From: Burkholderiales bacterium
GTDB taxonomy: Bacteria; Pseudomonadota; Gammaproteobacteria; Burkholderiales; Ga0077523
Assembly (NCBI GenBank): GCA_019747905.1
Contig: JAIEQG010000045.1
Span: 25,327 to 89,326, forward strand
Length of the DNA: 64,000 bases
Direction: 5' to 3'
Shown: one piece after another, positions 17,832-28,205 of the stretch
Position numbering within the stretch: position 1 is the first letter of the stretch
Layout of the letters: the number at the start of each line of letters is the position of its first letter
Position numbers and translations under genes: made by a program
The notes under the pieces: generated by a model
The model's database searches: none
What the model was told of the DNA's origin: nothing
Seen by the model: only the letters and a program-made list of their open reading frames with translations

Positions 17832-19157
17832 CTAGGCAGTCGCGTGCTCGCGGTGCTTGCCGAGCATCGGGTAGAGCGTGCCCTTGGCATCGAACTTGAA
17901 CGCTTCCAGCTCACCCACGATCTCGAACATGGACGGGTTCGCTTTCACAAACGGCAGCAACGGCTCGGAGACGTGGATGTCCATGATCTCGAGCGTGTTG
18001 GCGACGCGCACGATCTTGGTGTCCTGCGGCTTCACCCGCACCACGGTCTTCACCGCGAGCTGGATCGCTTCCTGGTCGGTGTTCATGATGATCGGGATGC
18101 CGGCGCCGTCCAGATAGGTGGACGTGATCACGTTCGCGTAGGTCTTCGCGATGTCGATGTCGCGGTAGAGGCGCATGGTGATGACGTCGGCGAGGCCGAG
18201 CCCGGTGGCGTTGCCGTGGGTCTCGGGCGTCAGGCCCAGGATGGCGATCTTCTTCACCAGCGGCTTCATGTCCCATTCGGTGAAGCGGCAGTTGCGGCCG
18301 GTGATGTTGGGGTCCATGCCGGAGCCGGAAATGTTCTTGCCGATCTTCTCGACCACCAGGACGTCGATCTCGTCGAACTGCAGGCGCGCCATCAGCGACT
18401 TCGCCTTGGCCTGCAGCACCGGCTCGCGATCGAACACCTGTTCGCCGGGGACGGCTTCGATGATCGCCGTCTCGTCCGCCGCGTTCTCGACCATGGCCAC
18501 GCCGATCAGGAAGTTCTTCTTCGCCATGATGAGGCGCGCCGCAATGGGCAGCAGCTCACCGAAAGCGTCCATGCCATCCGTGTGCAGCGTCGTGGCACCG
18601 ATGATCTTGCCCATGCCGATGGTCATCATCTTGACGATGCCCGACTCGATCGGCGCGCGGAAATTCGTATGCGGCTTGACGCGGCAGATGAGCACCACGC
18701 CGTCGGCGGCGGCCGCGAGCTTGTCCATGTACACCGGCATGCCGCTGTCGAGCTTGCCGAGTTCCACCACGTCCATCTGCGAGTGCACCGGGCAACCCAT
18801 GGTCGCTTCGGTGATGCCGTAGCCTTCGAGCACTTCGCGCTGGCCTTCGGCGGTCGCGCCGCCGTGGCTGCCCATGGCGGGGAAGATGAAGGGCTTCGCA
18901 CCCAGCGCCTTCAGTTCCGCGATGACCTGCTTGGTGCACTCGGCGATGTTGTTGATGCCGCGGCTGCCGCAGCCGACCGCGATGGTCATGCCGGGCTTCA
19001 CCTTGGCGCGCACTTCGGGACGCTTGAACTGCTCGACCACGGTCGCGGTCACGCTGGCGAGGCGCGGGCGGTCGAACTTCTGGCGCACGTGCACCATGCG
19101 CGGCAACGGCACGTCGAGGCCGCCCGCGATGTTGGTTTCGATCCTGTCTCCGATCAT
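17832..19157 (-). CDS. LarA-like (DUF2088) nickel-pincer-dependent racemase/epimerase homologue, substrate unknown
   Basis: AMGSHGGATAEGQREVLEGYGI; VVLICRVKPHTNFRAPIESGIVKMMTIGMGK (His and Lys of LarA-type pincer site); directly upstream of larC-larE-larB. Confidence 0.85.
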   Translation of the reverse strand: MIGDRIETNIAGGLDVPLPRMVHVRQKFDRPRLASVTATVVEQFKRPEVRAKVKPGMTIAVGCGSRGINNIAECTKQVIAELKALGAKPFIFPAMGSHGGATAEGQREVLEGYGITEATMGCPVHSQMDVVELGKLDSGMPVYMDKLAAAADGVVLICRVKPHTNFRAPIESGIVKMMTIGMGKIIGATTLHTDGMDAFGELLPIAARLIMAKKNFLIGVAMVENAADETAIIEAVPGEQVFDREPVLQAKAKSLMARLQFDEIDVLVVEKIGKNISGSGMDPNITGRNCRFTEWDMKPLVKKIAILGLTPETHGNATGLGLADVITMRLYRDIDIAKTYANVITSTYLDGAGIPIIMNTDQEAIQLAVKTVVRVKPQDTKIVRVANTLEIMDIHVSEPLLPFVKANPSMFEIVGELEAFKFDAKGTLYPMLGKHREHATA

Positions 19158-19230
19158 TTCACCCCTCCACCTGTCGTAGAGCCCGCGCGGGCCCGTTCGT
19201 TATGTTCCGGAACCGTAATTTTGCCACCCT

Positions 19231-20682
19231 TTAGAGGGGTGCCGCCACCGAGTCATAGAGGGCCGAATACCCCTTGGCCGAGGCGTCCCAGCTGTAGTCG
19301 CGGTCCATCCCCCGGCGCTGCAGCTGCCGCCAGAGGCGCCGATCGTGATACGCGGCGACCGCCCGCTCCACGGCCGCATACAGCGCCTCGGGGCTCGCCT
19401 CTTCGAACAGGAAACCGGTCGCGGTCCCGGCGGCCCGGGTCTGCGGCGTACAGTCGACCACCGTGTCCACCAGGCCGCCAGTGGCCCTGGCGACGACAGG
19501 GGTACCGTAGCGCTGGCTGTACATCTGGTTGAGGCCACAGGGTTCGTAGCGCGACGGCATCAGGAATACGTCGGCCCCTGCCTCGATCAGATGCGACAGC
19601 GCTTCGTCGAAGCCGACCTGCACTGCGATCGCGCCGGCGTGCTGGCGCGCCAGCTCGCGGAAGCCGTTCTCGAGGATGGTGTCACCCGAACCCAGCACCG
19701 CGAGCTGCACCGGCAGCTTCAGCATGCGCTCGGTCGCGGCGACCACCAGGTCGAGACCTTTCTGGTAGGTGAACCGGCTGATCACGCCGAGAACCGGCGT
19801 CGAAGCCGACGGCTCCAGCCCCATGCGTTCCTGCAGCGCGCGCTTGTCGTCGGTCTTGCGCGCCAGCGTGGCCGACTTGTAGCGCCGCGGGATCGATTCG
19901 TCGGTTGCCGGATTCCAGGCATCGATGTCGATGCCGTTCACGATGCCGGTCAGGTCCTTCGCCCGCCACGCGAGCAGCCCCTGCAACCCGAAACCGAGCG
20001 GCTCGCTCTGGATCTCGCGGGCGTAGGTGGGACTCACCGTGCTGAGCCGGTCAGCGTAGTGCAGCCCGGCCTTGAGAAACGAGAGGTTGCCGTAGAACTC
20101 CACGCCGTCCACCTTGAATGAGTCCCAGGGCAGGCCCACCCTCGGCACCGACGTCGGCGGAAAAATGCCCTGGTAGGCGAGGTTGTGGATGGTCATGAGC
20201 GTGCGCGCACGCGCACCCGGCATGAAAGCGAGATACGCCGGCGCGAGACCGGTCTGCCAGTCGTTGCAATGGAGCACGTCGGGACGCCACGAAATCGGGC
20301 TCGCTTCGTGTGCCAGCGCCGCAGCGACCCGTGACAGCAGGCCGAACCGGATGTCGTTGTCGGGCCAGTCGTCACCGCCGACCTGTTGGTACGGACCGCC
20401 GCCGCGCGCGTACAGCTCCGGACAATCGAGCACGAGCAACGGCACCTTGGAAGGGAACGCCGCAGCGAGCAGGCGCACCGGCGGAAACGGCGCGATGTGC
20501 AGTTCGGCCAACACCTGCGAACTGCCGTCGATCCAGCCCAGCACCGGACCATAGCCGGGCAGCAGCACCTGCACGTCGACGCCCTGCTTGCGCAACGCAT
20601 CCGGCAGGGCCCCACTCACGTCGGCGAGTCCGCCGGTCTTGATGAGCGGCACCGCCTCCGAGGTCGCGAAAAGCACCTTCAT
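19231..20682 (-). CDS. glgA: Glycogen synthase
   Basis: MKVLFATSEAVPLIKTGGLADVSGALP; NLAYQGIF; ISRFTYQKGLDLV; MPSRYEPCGLNQMYSQRYGTPVVARATGGL. Confidence 0.96.
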   Translation of the reverse strand: MKVLFATSEAVPLIKTGGLADVSGALPDALRKQGVDVQVLLPGYGPVLGWIDGSSQVLAELHIAPFPPVRLLAAAFPSKVPLLVLDCPELYARGGGPYQQVGGDDWPDNDIRFGLLSRVAAALAHEASPISWRPDVLHCNDWQTGLAPAYLAFMPGARARTLMTIHNLAYQGIFPPTSVPRVGLPWDSFKVDGVEFYGNLSFLKAGLHYADRLSTVSPTYAREIQSEPLGFGLQGLLAWRAKDLTGIVNGIDIDAWNPATDESIPRRYKSATLARKTDDKRALQERMGLEPSASTPVLGVISRFTYQKGLDLVVAATERMLKLPVQLAVLGSGDTILENGFRELARQHAGAIAVQVGFDEALSHLIEAGADVFLMPSRYEPCGLNQMYSQRYGTPVVARATGGLVDTVVDCTPQTRAAGTATGFLFEEASPEALYAAVERAVAAYHDRRLWRQLQRRGMDRDYSWDASAKGYSALYDSVAAPL

Positions 20683-20773
20683 GTCGGTGCGCTACTCGCT
20701 ACCGCGACGGGCCAGCGGCCGGCGTAGCCGGGTCGCACAGGCCCTCTCGCAAGAAACCGTGAGGCGAGTAGCG

Positions 20774-20840
20774 CCGGACCGCCCCAAGCCACTGACGCGC
20801 CATCCTGGGGGGCAGCGACCGAAGGGAGGGTGGGGGTCGT
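20774..20840. repeat. Dispersed intergenic repeat (CCGGRCCGCCCCAAGCCACTGACGCGCC...GGGGCAGCGACC...GGGAGSGTGGGGGT), copy A
   Basis: Near-identical ~67-nt segment at 40513..40580; an 18-nt exact fragment at 10154..10171. Confidence 0.85.
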
Positions 20841-20841
20841 C

Positions 20842-23004
20842 TCATTCCGGCAGCAGGATGACGGCGCCGAGCGGCGGCATGGTAGCGACCACGGAGAACG
20901 GGAGCCCCATCCACGGCATGCGTTCGGCATCGAGGCCGGCGCCGTTGCCGACGTCGGCGCCGCGATAGTGGCGCGAATCGCTATTGAAGGCTTCGCGATA
21001 GTGGCCGCCCTGGGGCACGCCGATGCGATAGCCCTCGCGCGGCACCGGCGTGAAATTGAGCAGCACGATGGCGAAGCGGCCGTCGCGCGCGCGGCGGATG
21101 AAGGCCACCACCGACTGATCGGCATCGTGGCAGTCGATCCATTGGAACCCGGACGACTCGAAGTCGAGTTCATGCAGCGCCGGCGTGTCGCGATACAGGC
21201 GATTGAGGTCGCGACTGCATGCGTGCGCGCCGCGGTGCCAGTCGTGCTCGAGCAGCCACCAGTCGAGTTCGCCCCCGACGCGCCATTCGCGCCCCTGGCC
21301 GAACTCGCAGCCCATGAACAGCAGCTTCTTGCCAGGGGAGGTGGCCTGGTAGGCGAGCAGCAGGCGCAGGTTGGCGAACTTCTGCCAGACATCGCCTGGC
21401 ATCTTGTCGAGCAGCGAGCGCTTGCCGTGCACCACTTCGTCGTGCGACAGCGGCAGCAGGAAATTCTCGGAGTAGGCGTAGAGCTGACCGAAGGTGAGCT
21501 TGTCGTGGTGGAAGCGGCGATGGATGGGATCGTGCTCGATGTAAGCCAGCGTGTCGTTCATCCAGCCCATGTTCCATTTCATCGAGAAACCGAGCCCGCC
21601 CACGTACGTCGGACGCGACACCATCGGCCACGCGGTCGATTCCTCCGCGAAGGTGAGTGCGCCCGGGTACTCGCGATGCACCAGCGCGTTCAACTCGCGC
21701 AGGAAGTCGATGGCTTCGATGTTCTCGCGACCGCCGAAGCGGTTCGGCAACCACTCGCCGGCCTTGCGCGAGTAGTCGAGGTAGAGCATCGAGGCCACGG
21801 CGTCCACCCGCAGCCCGTCGATGTGGAACTCGGCCAGCCAGTAGGCCGCCGACGACAGCAGGAAGCTCTTCACCTCGTTGCGACCGAAGTTGAAGATGTG
21901 CGTGCCCCAGTCCTTGTGCTCGCCGAGGCGCGGATCCTCGTGCTCGTAGAGCGCCGTGCCGTCGTAGCGCGCGAGCGCCCAGGCGTCACGCGGAAAATGC
22001 GCCGGCACCCAGTCGAGGATGATGCCGATGCCGGCCCGGTGGCAGGCGTCGACGAACGCACGCAACTCGTCCGGGGCTCCGTGGCGCGTGGTGGGTGCGA
22101 AGTAGCCGGTCGCCTGGTAGCCCCAGGATTCGTCGAGCGGATGCTCGGACAGCGGCATCAGCTCGATGTGCGTGTAGCCCATGTCCACGACGTAGGGCAC
22201 CAGGTGCTCGGCCAGTTCGCCGTAGCTGTAGAAGCGGCCGTCGGGATGCCGTTTCCAGGAACCGGCGTGAACCTCGTACGCGTTGAGGGGTGCATGCAGC
22301 CAGTCTCGACCTTCGCGCGCCGCCATCCAGGCGTCATCGCCCCACGCGTAGTCCGAGCTGGCGCACACCCGGGCCGCGGTGCCGGGCCGCAACTCGAAGC
22401 ACCGCCCGTACGGGTCGGCCTTCACGGCCACGGCTCCGGTGGCGCGGTTGCGGATCTCGAACTTGTACAGGGCATCCACCGCGACGCCCGGCACGAACAA
22501 CTCCCAGACGCCGCTCGCTCCGCGGCTGGTCATGGGATGACAGCGACCGTCCCAGCGGTTGAAATCGCCGACCACGCTCACCCGCTCCGCATTCGGTGCC
22601 CAGCAGGCGAAGCGCACGCCGGGCACACCGCTGCGCACCACGCGATGGGCACCGAGCATGCGCCAGCCCTGGGTGAGGCGACCCTCGTTGAACAGGTACA
22701 GGTCGTGATCGGAGAGCGCCGGCGCGAATGCGTACGGACTCACCACGTCGGCCGTGGCACCGCCGCCGTACTCGATGCGTACCTGGAGCGGTGACCAGGG
22801 CGCCTGGCTGCCGCGCCATTCGAACAGGCCGGCTCCGAGCCGCGTCATCGGCTCGAAACCCGTGGCGGTGCGCACCGCGGCCGCCTTGCCATAGGGATCG
22901 AAATGACGGGCGACGTTGCCGCCGTTCTCGGCATGCACGCCCAGGAACCCATGGGGCTCGTGCAGGCGGCCTTCGAGTAGTGCAGCGATGCGGGAATCGG
23001 TCAC
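20842..23004 (-). CDS. glgB: 1,4-alpha-glucan branching enzyme
   Basis: [94 protein letters not shown] start at 23004 gives ~720 aa. Confidence 0.95.
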   Translation of the reverse strand: MTDSRIAALLEGRLHEPHGFLGVHAENGGNVARHFDPYGKAAAVRTATGFEPMTRLGAGLFEWRGSQAPWSPLQVRIEYGGGATADVVSPYAFAPALSDHDLYLFNEGRLTQGWRMLGAHRVVRSGVPGVRFACWAPNAERVSVVGDFNRWDGRCHPMTSRGASGVWELFVPGVAVDALYKFEIRNRATGAVAVKADPYGRCFELRPGTAARVCASSDYAWGDDAWMAAREGRDWLHAPLNAYEVHAGSWKRHPDGRFYSYGELAEHLVPYVVDMGYTHIELMPLSEHPLDESWGYQATGYFAPTTRHGAPDELRAFVDACHRAGIGIILDWVPAHFPRDAWALARYDGTALYEHEDPRLGEHKDWGTHIFNFGRNEVKSFLLSSAAYWLAEFHIDGLRVDAVASMLYLDYSRKAGEWLPNRFGGRENIEAIDFLRELNALVHREYPGALTFAEESTAWPMVSRPTYVGGLGFSMKWNMGWMNDTLAYIEHDPIHRRFHHDKLTFGQLYAYSENFLLPLSHDEVVHGKRSLLDKMPGDVWQKFANLRLLLAYQATSPGKKLLFMGCEFGQGREWRVGGELDWWLLEHDWHRGAHACSRDLNRLYRDTPALHELDFESSGFQWIDCHDADQSVVAFIRRARDGRFAIVLLNFTPVPREGYRIGVPQGGHYREAFNSDSRHYRGADVGNGAGLDAERMPWMGLPFSVVATMPPLGAVILLPE

Positions 23005-23056
23005 GGGATGGGAGGAAAGCTCGCGCCGATACGGTCCGGAACTCGGCAAGGGCGCT

Positions 23057-23062
23057 ATTATA
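23057..23062 (-). promoter_or_regulatory. Candidate -10 (TATAAT on minus strand) for glgB in divergent glgB/glgC region
   Basis: cctaTAATag read on minus strand, ~50 nt upstream of glgB start; no good -35 seen. Confidence 0.35.
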
Positions 23063-23179
23063 GGAACCGAGAGCGGGGCGCCGAGGGATGACGAATCCCG
23101 TCGCAGGTGTCGAATCGGTGCGCAGGGTCTACGATACCCGCTCGAGCCCGTCCGCGCGTCTTTTCCGTCGTCCGCCGCA

Positions 23180-24460
23180 ATGTCCACCGAGCCAGCGACC
23201 CGCTTCGTCAGCCGCCTCACCAAGAGCACGTACGCGCTGGTGCTCGCCGGCGGCAGAGGCAGCAGGCTGCGCAACCTCACCGACTGGCGCGCGAAGCCCG
23301 CCGTTCCTTTCGGCGGCAAGTTCCGCATCATCGATTTCGTGCTTTCGAACTGCGTCAACTCGGGCGTACGCCGCATCGGCGTGGCGACGCAGTACAAGGC
23401 GCACAGCCTGATCCGCCACCTGCAGCGCGGCTGGAGTTTTCTCGACGGCCGCTTCGACGAGTTCGTCGACGTGCTGCCCGCCTCTCAGCGCCTCGACGAA
23501 GGCTGGTATGCCGGCACCGCCGACGCCGTCTACCAGAACCTCGACATCATCCGCGCCGCCGAACCGGACTACGTGCTGATACTGGGCGGCGACCACATCT
23601 ACAAGATGGACTACGGCCGGCTGCTGGCCGATCACGCCAGCAAGCAGGCCGATCTCACGGTGGCGTGCATCGAAGTGCCGGTGGCGGAAGCGAAGGCCTT
23701 CGGCGTCATGGGTGTCGACAACGAGCTGCGCGTGCGCGAGTTCGTGGAGAAGCCCCCGCAGCCCAACGAGTTGCCCGGCAAACCCGGCATGGCGCTCGCC
23801 AGCATGGGCATCTACGTGTTCAACGCCAAGTTCCTCTACGAACAGCTGGAGCGCGACACGTTGACGCCCGAGTCGAGCCACGACTTCGGCAAGGACCTGA
23901 TCCCCTATCTCGTGCCGCGCTATCGCGTGTATGCCCACAGCTTCACCGACAGCTGCGTGGGCAACAAGGAGGACTCGCCACCCTACTGGCGCGACGTCGG
24001 CACGGTGGACGCGTACTGGGAGGCGAACCTCGATCTCTCCACGGTCGATCCCGAGCTCAACATGTACGACGAGGAGTGGCCGATCTGGACCCACCAGGAA
24101 CAGCTGCCGCCCGCCAAGTTCGTGTTCGACGACGTCGGCCGCCGCGGCTTCGCCGTGGATTCCCTGGTTTCCGGCGGCTGCATCGTCAGCGGGTCGATGG
24201 TGGCGCGCTCGGTGCTTTTCTCGCGCGTGCGCGTACACAGTTTCGGCTCGATCGAAGACTCGGTCCTGCTGCCCGAAGTCACCGTCCAGCGCCACGTGAC
24301 CTTGAAGCGCTGCGTGGTGGACAAACGTTGCGTGCTGCCCGAAGGTCTGATGGCCGGCGTCGATGCGGAGGAGGACCGCAAGCGCTTCCACGTGACCGAG
24401 AGCGGGCTCACGCTCATCACCCCCGAAATGCTGGGCCAGGAGGTCTTCCGCCAGCGCTGA
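23180..24460 (+). CDS. glgC: Glucose-1-phosphate adenylyltransferase
   Basis: [64 protein letters not shown]. Confidence 0.96.
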   Translation: MSTEPATRFVSRLTKSTYALVLAGGRGSRLRNLTDWRAKPAVPFGGKFRIIDFVLSNCVNSGVRRIGVATQYKAHSLIRHLQRGWSFLDGRFDEFVDVLPASQRLDEGWYAGTADAVYQNLDIIRAAEPDYVLILGGDHIYKMDYGRLLADHASKQADLTVACIEVPVAEAKAFGVMGVDNELRVREFVEKPPQPNELPGKPGMALASMGIYVFNAKFLYEQLERDTLTPESSHDFGKDLIPYLVPRYRVYAHSFTDSCVGNKEDSPPYWRDVGTVDAYWEANLDLSTVDPELNMYDEEWPIWTHQEQLPPAKFVFDDVGRRGFAVDSLVSGGCIVSGSMVARSVLFSRVRVHSFGSIEDSVLLPEVTVQRHVTLKRCVVDKRCVLPEGLMAGVDAEEDRKRFHVTESGLTLITPEMLGQEVFRQR

Positions 24461-24505
24461 CCGCGCATCGCCCGACGATTCGCGGGTTCTTCGTCTTCTT
24501 CCTCT

Positions 24506-26194
24506 ATGGCCGATACCAAATCTCTCGACCTGGTGCTGCTGTGGCACATGCACCAGCCGGACTTCCGCGATTGCGCCACCGGCGAATATCGCCTGCCGTG
24601 GGTATACCTGCACGCGATCAAGGACTACTCGGACATGGCCGCGCATCTCGAGCGCCATCCCAAGGTCCGGGCGGTGGTCAATTTCGTGCCGGTCCTGCTC
24701 GATCAACTGGAGGACTACGCCCGCCAGTTCGAGACCGGCGTCATCCGCGATCCGCTGCTGGCAATGCTGGCACGCGACGATCTGAACGACCTCGACGCCG
24801 CGGCGCGCGAACTGATCCTCGACCGCTGCTTCCGCGCCAACCATACCAAGATGATCGAGCCTTATCCCGCCTACCGGCGGCTGCTCGATCTGTTCCGTTA
24901 CACCGAGGAGCGCGGGGCCGCCGCGCTGGACTACCTGTCGGGGCAGTATCTCGCCGACCTGCTCACCTGGTATCACCTCGCGTGGACCGGCGAGACGGTG
25001 CGGCGCGAACACGTCACCGTCGTCCAGTTGATGTCCAAGGGCGAGCAGTTCACCGCGGCGGATCGACGGCGCCTGTTCGACCTGATCGGCACGATCCTGC
25101 GCGACGTCGTGCCACGCTGGCGCCGTCTCGCCGCATCGGGCCAGGTGGAGATTTCATCCACGCCGCACTACCACCCGATCGGTCCGCTGCTGCTCGACTT
25201 CGCGACCGCGCGCGAAACCCAGCCGGCGCTGCCGTTGCCGCAGTCGTCCCACTACGCCGGCGGGCGGCAGCGCCTCACCGATCACCTGACCCTGGCCGTG
25301 GCCTCGCACACGCAGCGCTTCGGCGCTCCGCCCACCGGGATCTGGCCCGCGGAAGGGGCCATTTCGGACGGCGTGCTCGACATGTTCGCTGCGCAGGGAG
25401 TGCGCTGGTGCGCGAGCGGCGAAGCGTTGCTGGCAACGAGCCTCGCGGTCAAGGGCCCGTTGCCGCCACAGGCCGACTACCTGTACCGCGGCTATCGGTT
25501 CCGCGGCAGCGAGCTCACGTGCTTCTTCCGCGACGACCGGCTGTCCGACCTGATCGGCTTCGAGTATTCCAAGTGGCATGGACGCGATGCCGCCGCCCAT
25601 TTCGTGCAGGAACTCGCGAACGTGGCCGCTGCCGCCGCGACGCCACCGCTCGTGAGCGTGATCCTCGATGGCGAGAACGCCTGGGAGTACTACCCTTACA
25701 ACGGCTTCTTCTTTCTGGATGATCTTTACGCAGCCCTCGAGGATCACGTCGCCATCCGCACCCGCACGTATCGCGACGTGCTGGCCGACGATTCCGGCGA
25801 ACGGTTCGGGTCGCTCGATCACGTGGTAGCCGGAAGCTGGGTGTACGGCAACCTCTCCACGTGGATCGGTTCGCGCGACAAGAACACCGCATGGGACCTG
25901 CTGTGCGACGCGAAGCGCAATTTCGACCTGGTCATGGTCTGCGGCAAGCTGTCGGGCGATGCAAAGGCGCTGGCGGAACGGCAGCTCGCGATCTGCGAAG
26001 GCTCCGACTGGTACTGGTGGTTTGGCGACTACAACCCGCCGGAATCCGTGATCGCCATGGATCGCGTGTTCCGGCTCAATCTCGCACACCTCTATCGCCT
26101 GCTCGATCTCCCCGTCCCCGCCGTGCTCGAGCACCCGATCAGCCAGGGTGGCGGGCACGCGGAGATGGGTGGGGCGATGCGCCGAGCGTCCTGA
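24506..26194 (+). CDS. Glycoside hydrolase family 57 protein (alpha-amylase/glucanotransferase-like)
   Basis: LVLLWHMHQPDF; PTGIWPAEGAIS; SVILDGENAWEYYPYNGFFFLDDLYAAL. Confidence 0.88.
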   Translation: MADTKSLDLVLLWHMHQPDFRDCATGEYRLPWVYLHAIKDYSDMAAHLERHPKVRAVVNFVPVLLDQLEDYARQFETGVIRDPLLAMLARDDLNDLDAAARELILDRCFRANHTKMIEPYPAYRRLLDLFRYTEERGAAALDYLSGQYLADLLTWYHLAWTGETVRREHVTVVQLMSKGEQFTAADRRRLFDLIGTILRDVVPRWRRLAASGQVEISSTPHYHPIGPLLLDFATARETQPALPLPQSSHYAGGRQRLTDHLTLAVASHTQRFGAPPTGIWPAEGAISDGVLDMFAAQGVRWCASGEALLATSLAVKGPLPPQADYLYRGYRFRGSELTCFFRDDRLSDLIGFEYSKWHGRDAAAHFVQELANVAAAAATPPLVSVILDGENAWEYYPYNGFFFLDDLYAALEDHVAIRTRTYRDVLADDSGERFGSLDHVVAGSWVYGNLSTWIGSRDKNTAWDLLCDAKRNFDLVMVCGKLSGDAKALAERQLAICEGSDWYWWFGDYNPPESVIAMDRVFRLNLAHLYRLLDLPVPAVLEHPISQGGGHAEMGGAMRRAS

Positions 26195-26198
26195 TGCC

Positions 26199-28205
26199 AT
26201 GAGTTCGGTCGCACTTCTGCTCGGAGTCCATGCGCATCAACCGGCGGGTAACTTTCCCGAGGTGGTGGATGAGGCTCACCTCAAGTCCTACGGACCGTTT
26301 CTGCGCACGGTGCACCGGTATCCGGAGTTCCGCTTCGCGATCCATTTCAGTGGCTGGCTGCTCGCCTTCCTGCTCGAACGCTATCCACAGGACATGGCGC
26401 TGCTCGCCGAGATGGTGGCGCGCCGTCAGGCCGAGTTGTTCGGCGGCGGCGACATGGAACCGGTACTCGCGGCGATTCCGGCGCGCGATCGCGTCGGACA
26501 GTTGAATGCCCTCGCGGATCGCCTCGAACGCGCGTTCGGCCAGCGGCCTCACGGGGCCTGGCTCACCGAGCGCGTTTGGGAAGCGACCGTGGTGCCGTCG
26601 CTGGAGGATGCCGGTGTCGAGTTCGTCACCGTGGACGACTATCACTTCCTGTGCGCGGGACGCGAGCTTGACGAACTGCGCGGCTATTTCACCACCGAGG
26701 AGGAGGGCCGCTGCCTCGACCTGTTCCCGATCTCGGAGCAGCTGCGCTACCGCATTCCGTTCGCCCCGGCCGACGAGACCGTGCGCTACATCGAATCGTT
26801 CGCGACCACGGACGAAACGCCCGCCGCGGCGATCTACTTCGACGACATCGAGAAGTTCGGCATCTGGCCGGAGACCTACGAATGGGTCTACGAGAAAGGC
26901 TGGCTCGAGCACTTCATCGAAGGCGTGCTGGCCTCGCCGGTCATCCGCACCCGGCACTTCCGCGAGTTCCGGCGCGAAGCGCGCACGCGCGGCATCGTCT
27001 ATCTGCCGACCACGTCCTACATGGAAATGGGCGAGTGGTCGCTGCCCGCGGCGCGCGCCGACGAGTTCGCTGCGCTCATCCATCAGGAGAAGTCGCACGG
27101 TCGCTACGAGCGCTTCAAGCCCTTCCTGCGTGGCGGCATCTGGCGCAACTTCTTCAGCCGGTTCAGCGAAGCCAACTGGATGCACAAGCGCATGCTCGGT
27201 CTGTCGGCACGGGTCGAGGCGCTGCCGCCTGCCGCGCGCACGGGTGCGATGATCGATCTCCTCTACCGAGGCCAGGCGAACGATGCGTACTGGCACGGGC
27301 TGTTCGGCGGGCTCTACCTCCCGCATCTGCGCCGCGCCGTCTGGAATGCACTCATCGCCCTGGAAGCGTTGCTCGATGCACGACACCCGATCGAGAATCC
27401 CGATCCGGTCGACGTGGATCTCGACGGGCACGAGGAACTGTTCCTGCGTACCCCTGCACTGCTGGCCGTGGTGCGTGACGACAGCGAGGCTGCCACGATC
27501 GAACTGTCGAGCTACCCGCTGCGTCACAACTTCGGCGACACGTTGATGCGCCGCCGGGAGCACTATCACGCCAAGCTCACGCTAGGGGCCGCGGCGAACG
27601 CGCACGCCGAGGGCATCGCTTCCGCGCACGATCGCGTGGCGTTTCGACATCAGGTGACGCTCGCCGATGCCGTGCCGGACGACCGGCCGCGCGCGTTGTT
27701 CGTAGACCGCTTCGTGCCGGGCGACGGGACGGCACCGCAGGCGCCGCACTATCGCAAGGTGGCGGGCGAGGCTGCGGAGTTTGCCGGGACCGTCGGCGGC
27801 GGCAGCATGCGCAAGCACTACTCCGTCCAGGACGATCGGCTCGTCGTACGCTATCGCTTCGACGTGCCGCAGGCGGGCGGGTTTCGCACTGAGATCAACC
27901 TCGCGATGCCGAGTTGCGACGGCTTTCTCGGACGCTACCGGATTGCCGGGGACGTGCCCGGCGGCTTCGGCGAACCTCTCGCCATGGCAGCGCTCGACGC
28001 GATCGTGCTCGAGGACGGCGTGCTGGGCGGCAGCCTCCGCGTGCAGTGCCAGCCGCCCGGCGCGCTCGACGCGCGTCCGCTGCACACGGTGTCGCAGTCC
28101 GAAGCGGGGTTCGAGAAGATCATGCAGGCCGCTACGCTGACTCTGGCCTGGCAGTTACCCGCAGGATCGAGCGAGGTCATCGTCACCCTGTCGGCCAGCG
28201 TCTGA
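26199..28205 (+). CDS. Glycoside hydrolase family 57, 4-alpha-glucanotransferase/alpha-amylase-like with C-terminal DUF1925/1926-type region
   Basis: LLLGVHAHQPAGNFPEVVDEAHLKSYGPFL; GAWLTERVWEATVVPSLEDAGVEFVTVDDYHF; AIYFDDIEKFGIWPETYEWVY. Confidence 0.87.
   Translation: MSSVALLLGVHAHQPAGNFPEVVDEAHLKSYGPFLRTVHRYPEFRFAIHFSGWLLAFLLERYPQDMALLAEMVARRQAELFGGGDMEPVLAAIPARDRVGQLNALADRLERAFGQRPHGAWLTERVWEATVVPSLEDAGVEFVTVDDYHFLCAGRELDELRGYFTTEEEGRCLDLFPISEQLRYRIPFAPADETVRYIESFATTDETPAAAIYFDDIEKFGIWPETYEWVYEKGWLEHFIEGVLASPVIRTRHFREFRREARTRGIVYLPTTSYMEMGEWSLPAARADEFAALIHQEKSHGRYERFKPFLRGGIWRNFFSRFSEANWMHKRMLGLSARVEALPPAARTGAMIDLLYRGQANDAYWHGLFGGLYLPHLRRAVWNALIALEALLDARHPIENPDPVDVDLDGHEELFLRTPALLAVVRDDSEAATIELSSYPLRHNFGDTLMRRREHYHAKLTLGAAANAHAEGIASAHDRVAFRHQVTLADAVPDDRPRALFVDRFVPGDGTAPQAPHYRKVAGEAAEFAGTVGGGSMRKHYSVQDDRLVVRYRFDVPQAGGFRTEINLAMPSCDGFLGRYRIAGDVPGGFGEPLAMAALDAIVLEDGVLGGSLRVQCQPPGALDARPLHTVSQSEAGFEKIMQAATLTLAWQLPAGSSEVIVTLSASV

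Noticed and set aside
16611-19532. 973-aa ORF on + strand opposite larC/larA-like/glgA, and other very long antisense ORFs (e.g. 61086..63857, 20830..22794, 11124..13001)
   Set aside because: Shadow ORFs in high-GC DNA; low-complexity, His/Arg/Gly-rich translations with no family signature, lying exactly opposite recognisable genes.
20842-23397. 851-aa version of GlgB
   Set aside because: Extension crosses the divergent glgB/glgC region and overlaps the glgC coding start; normal GlgB length is obtained from GTG at 23004.
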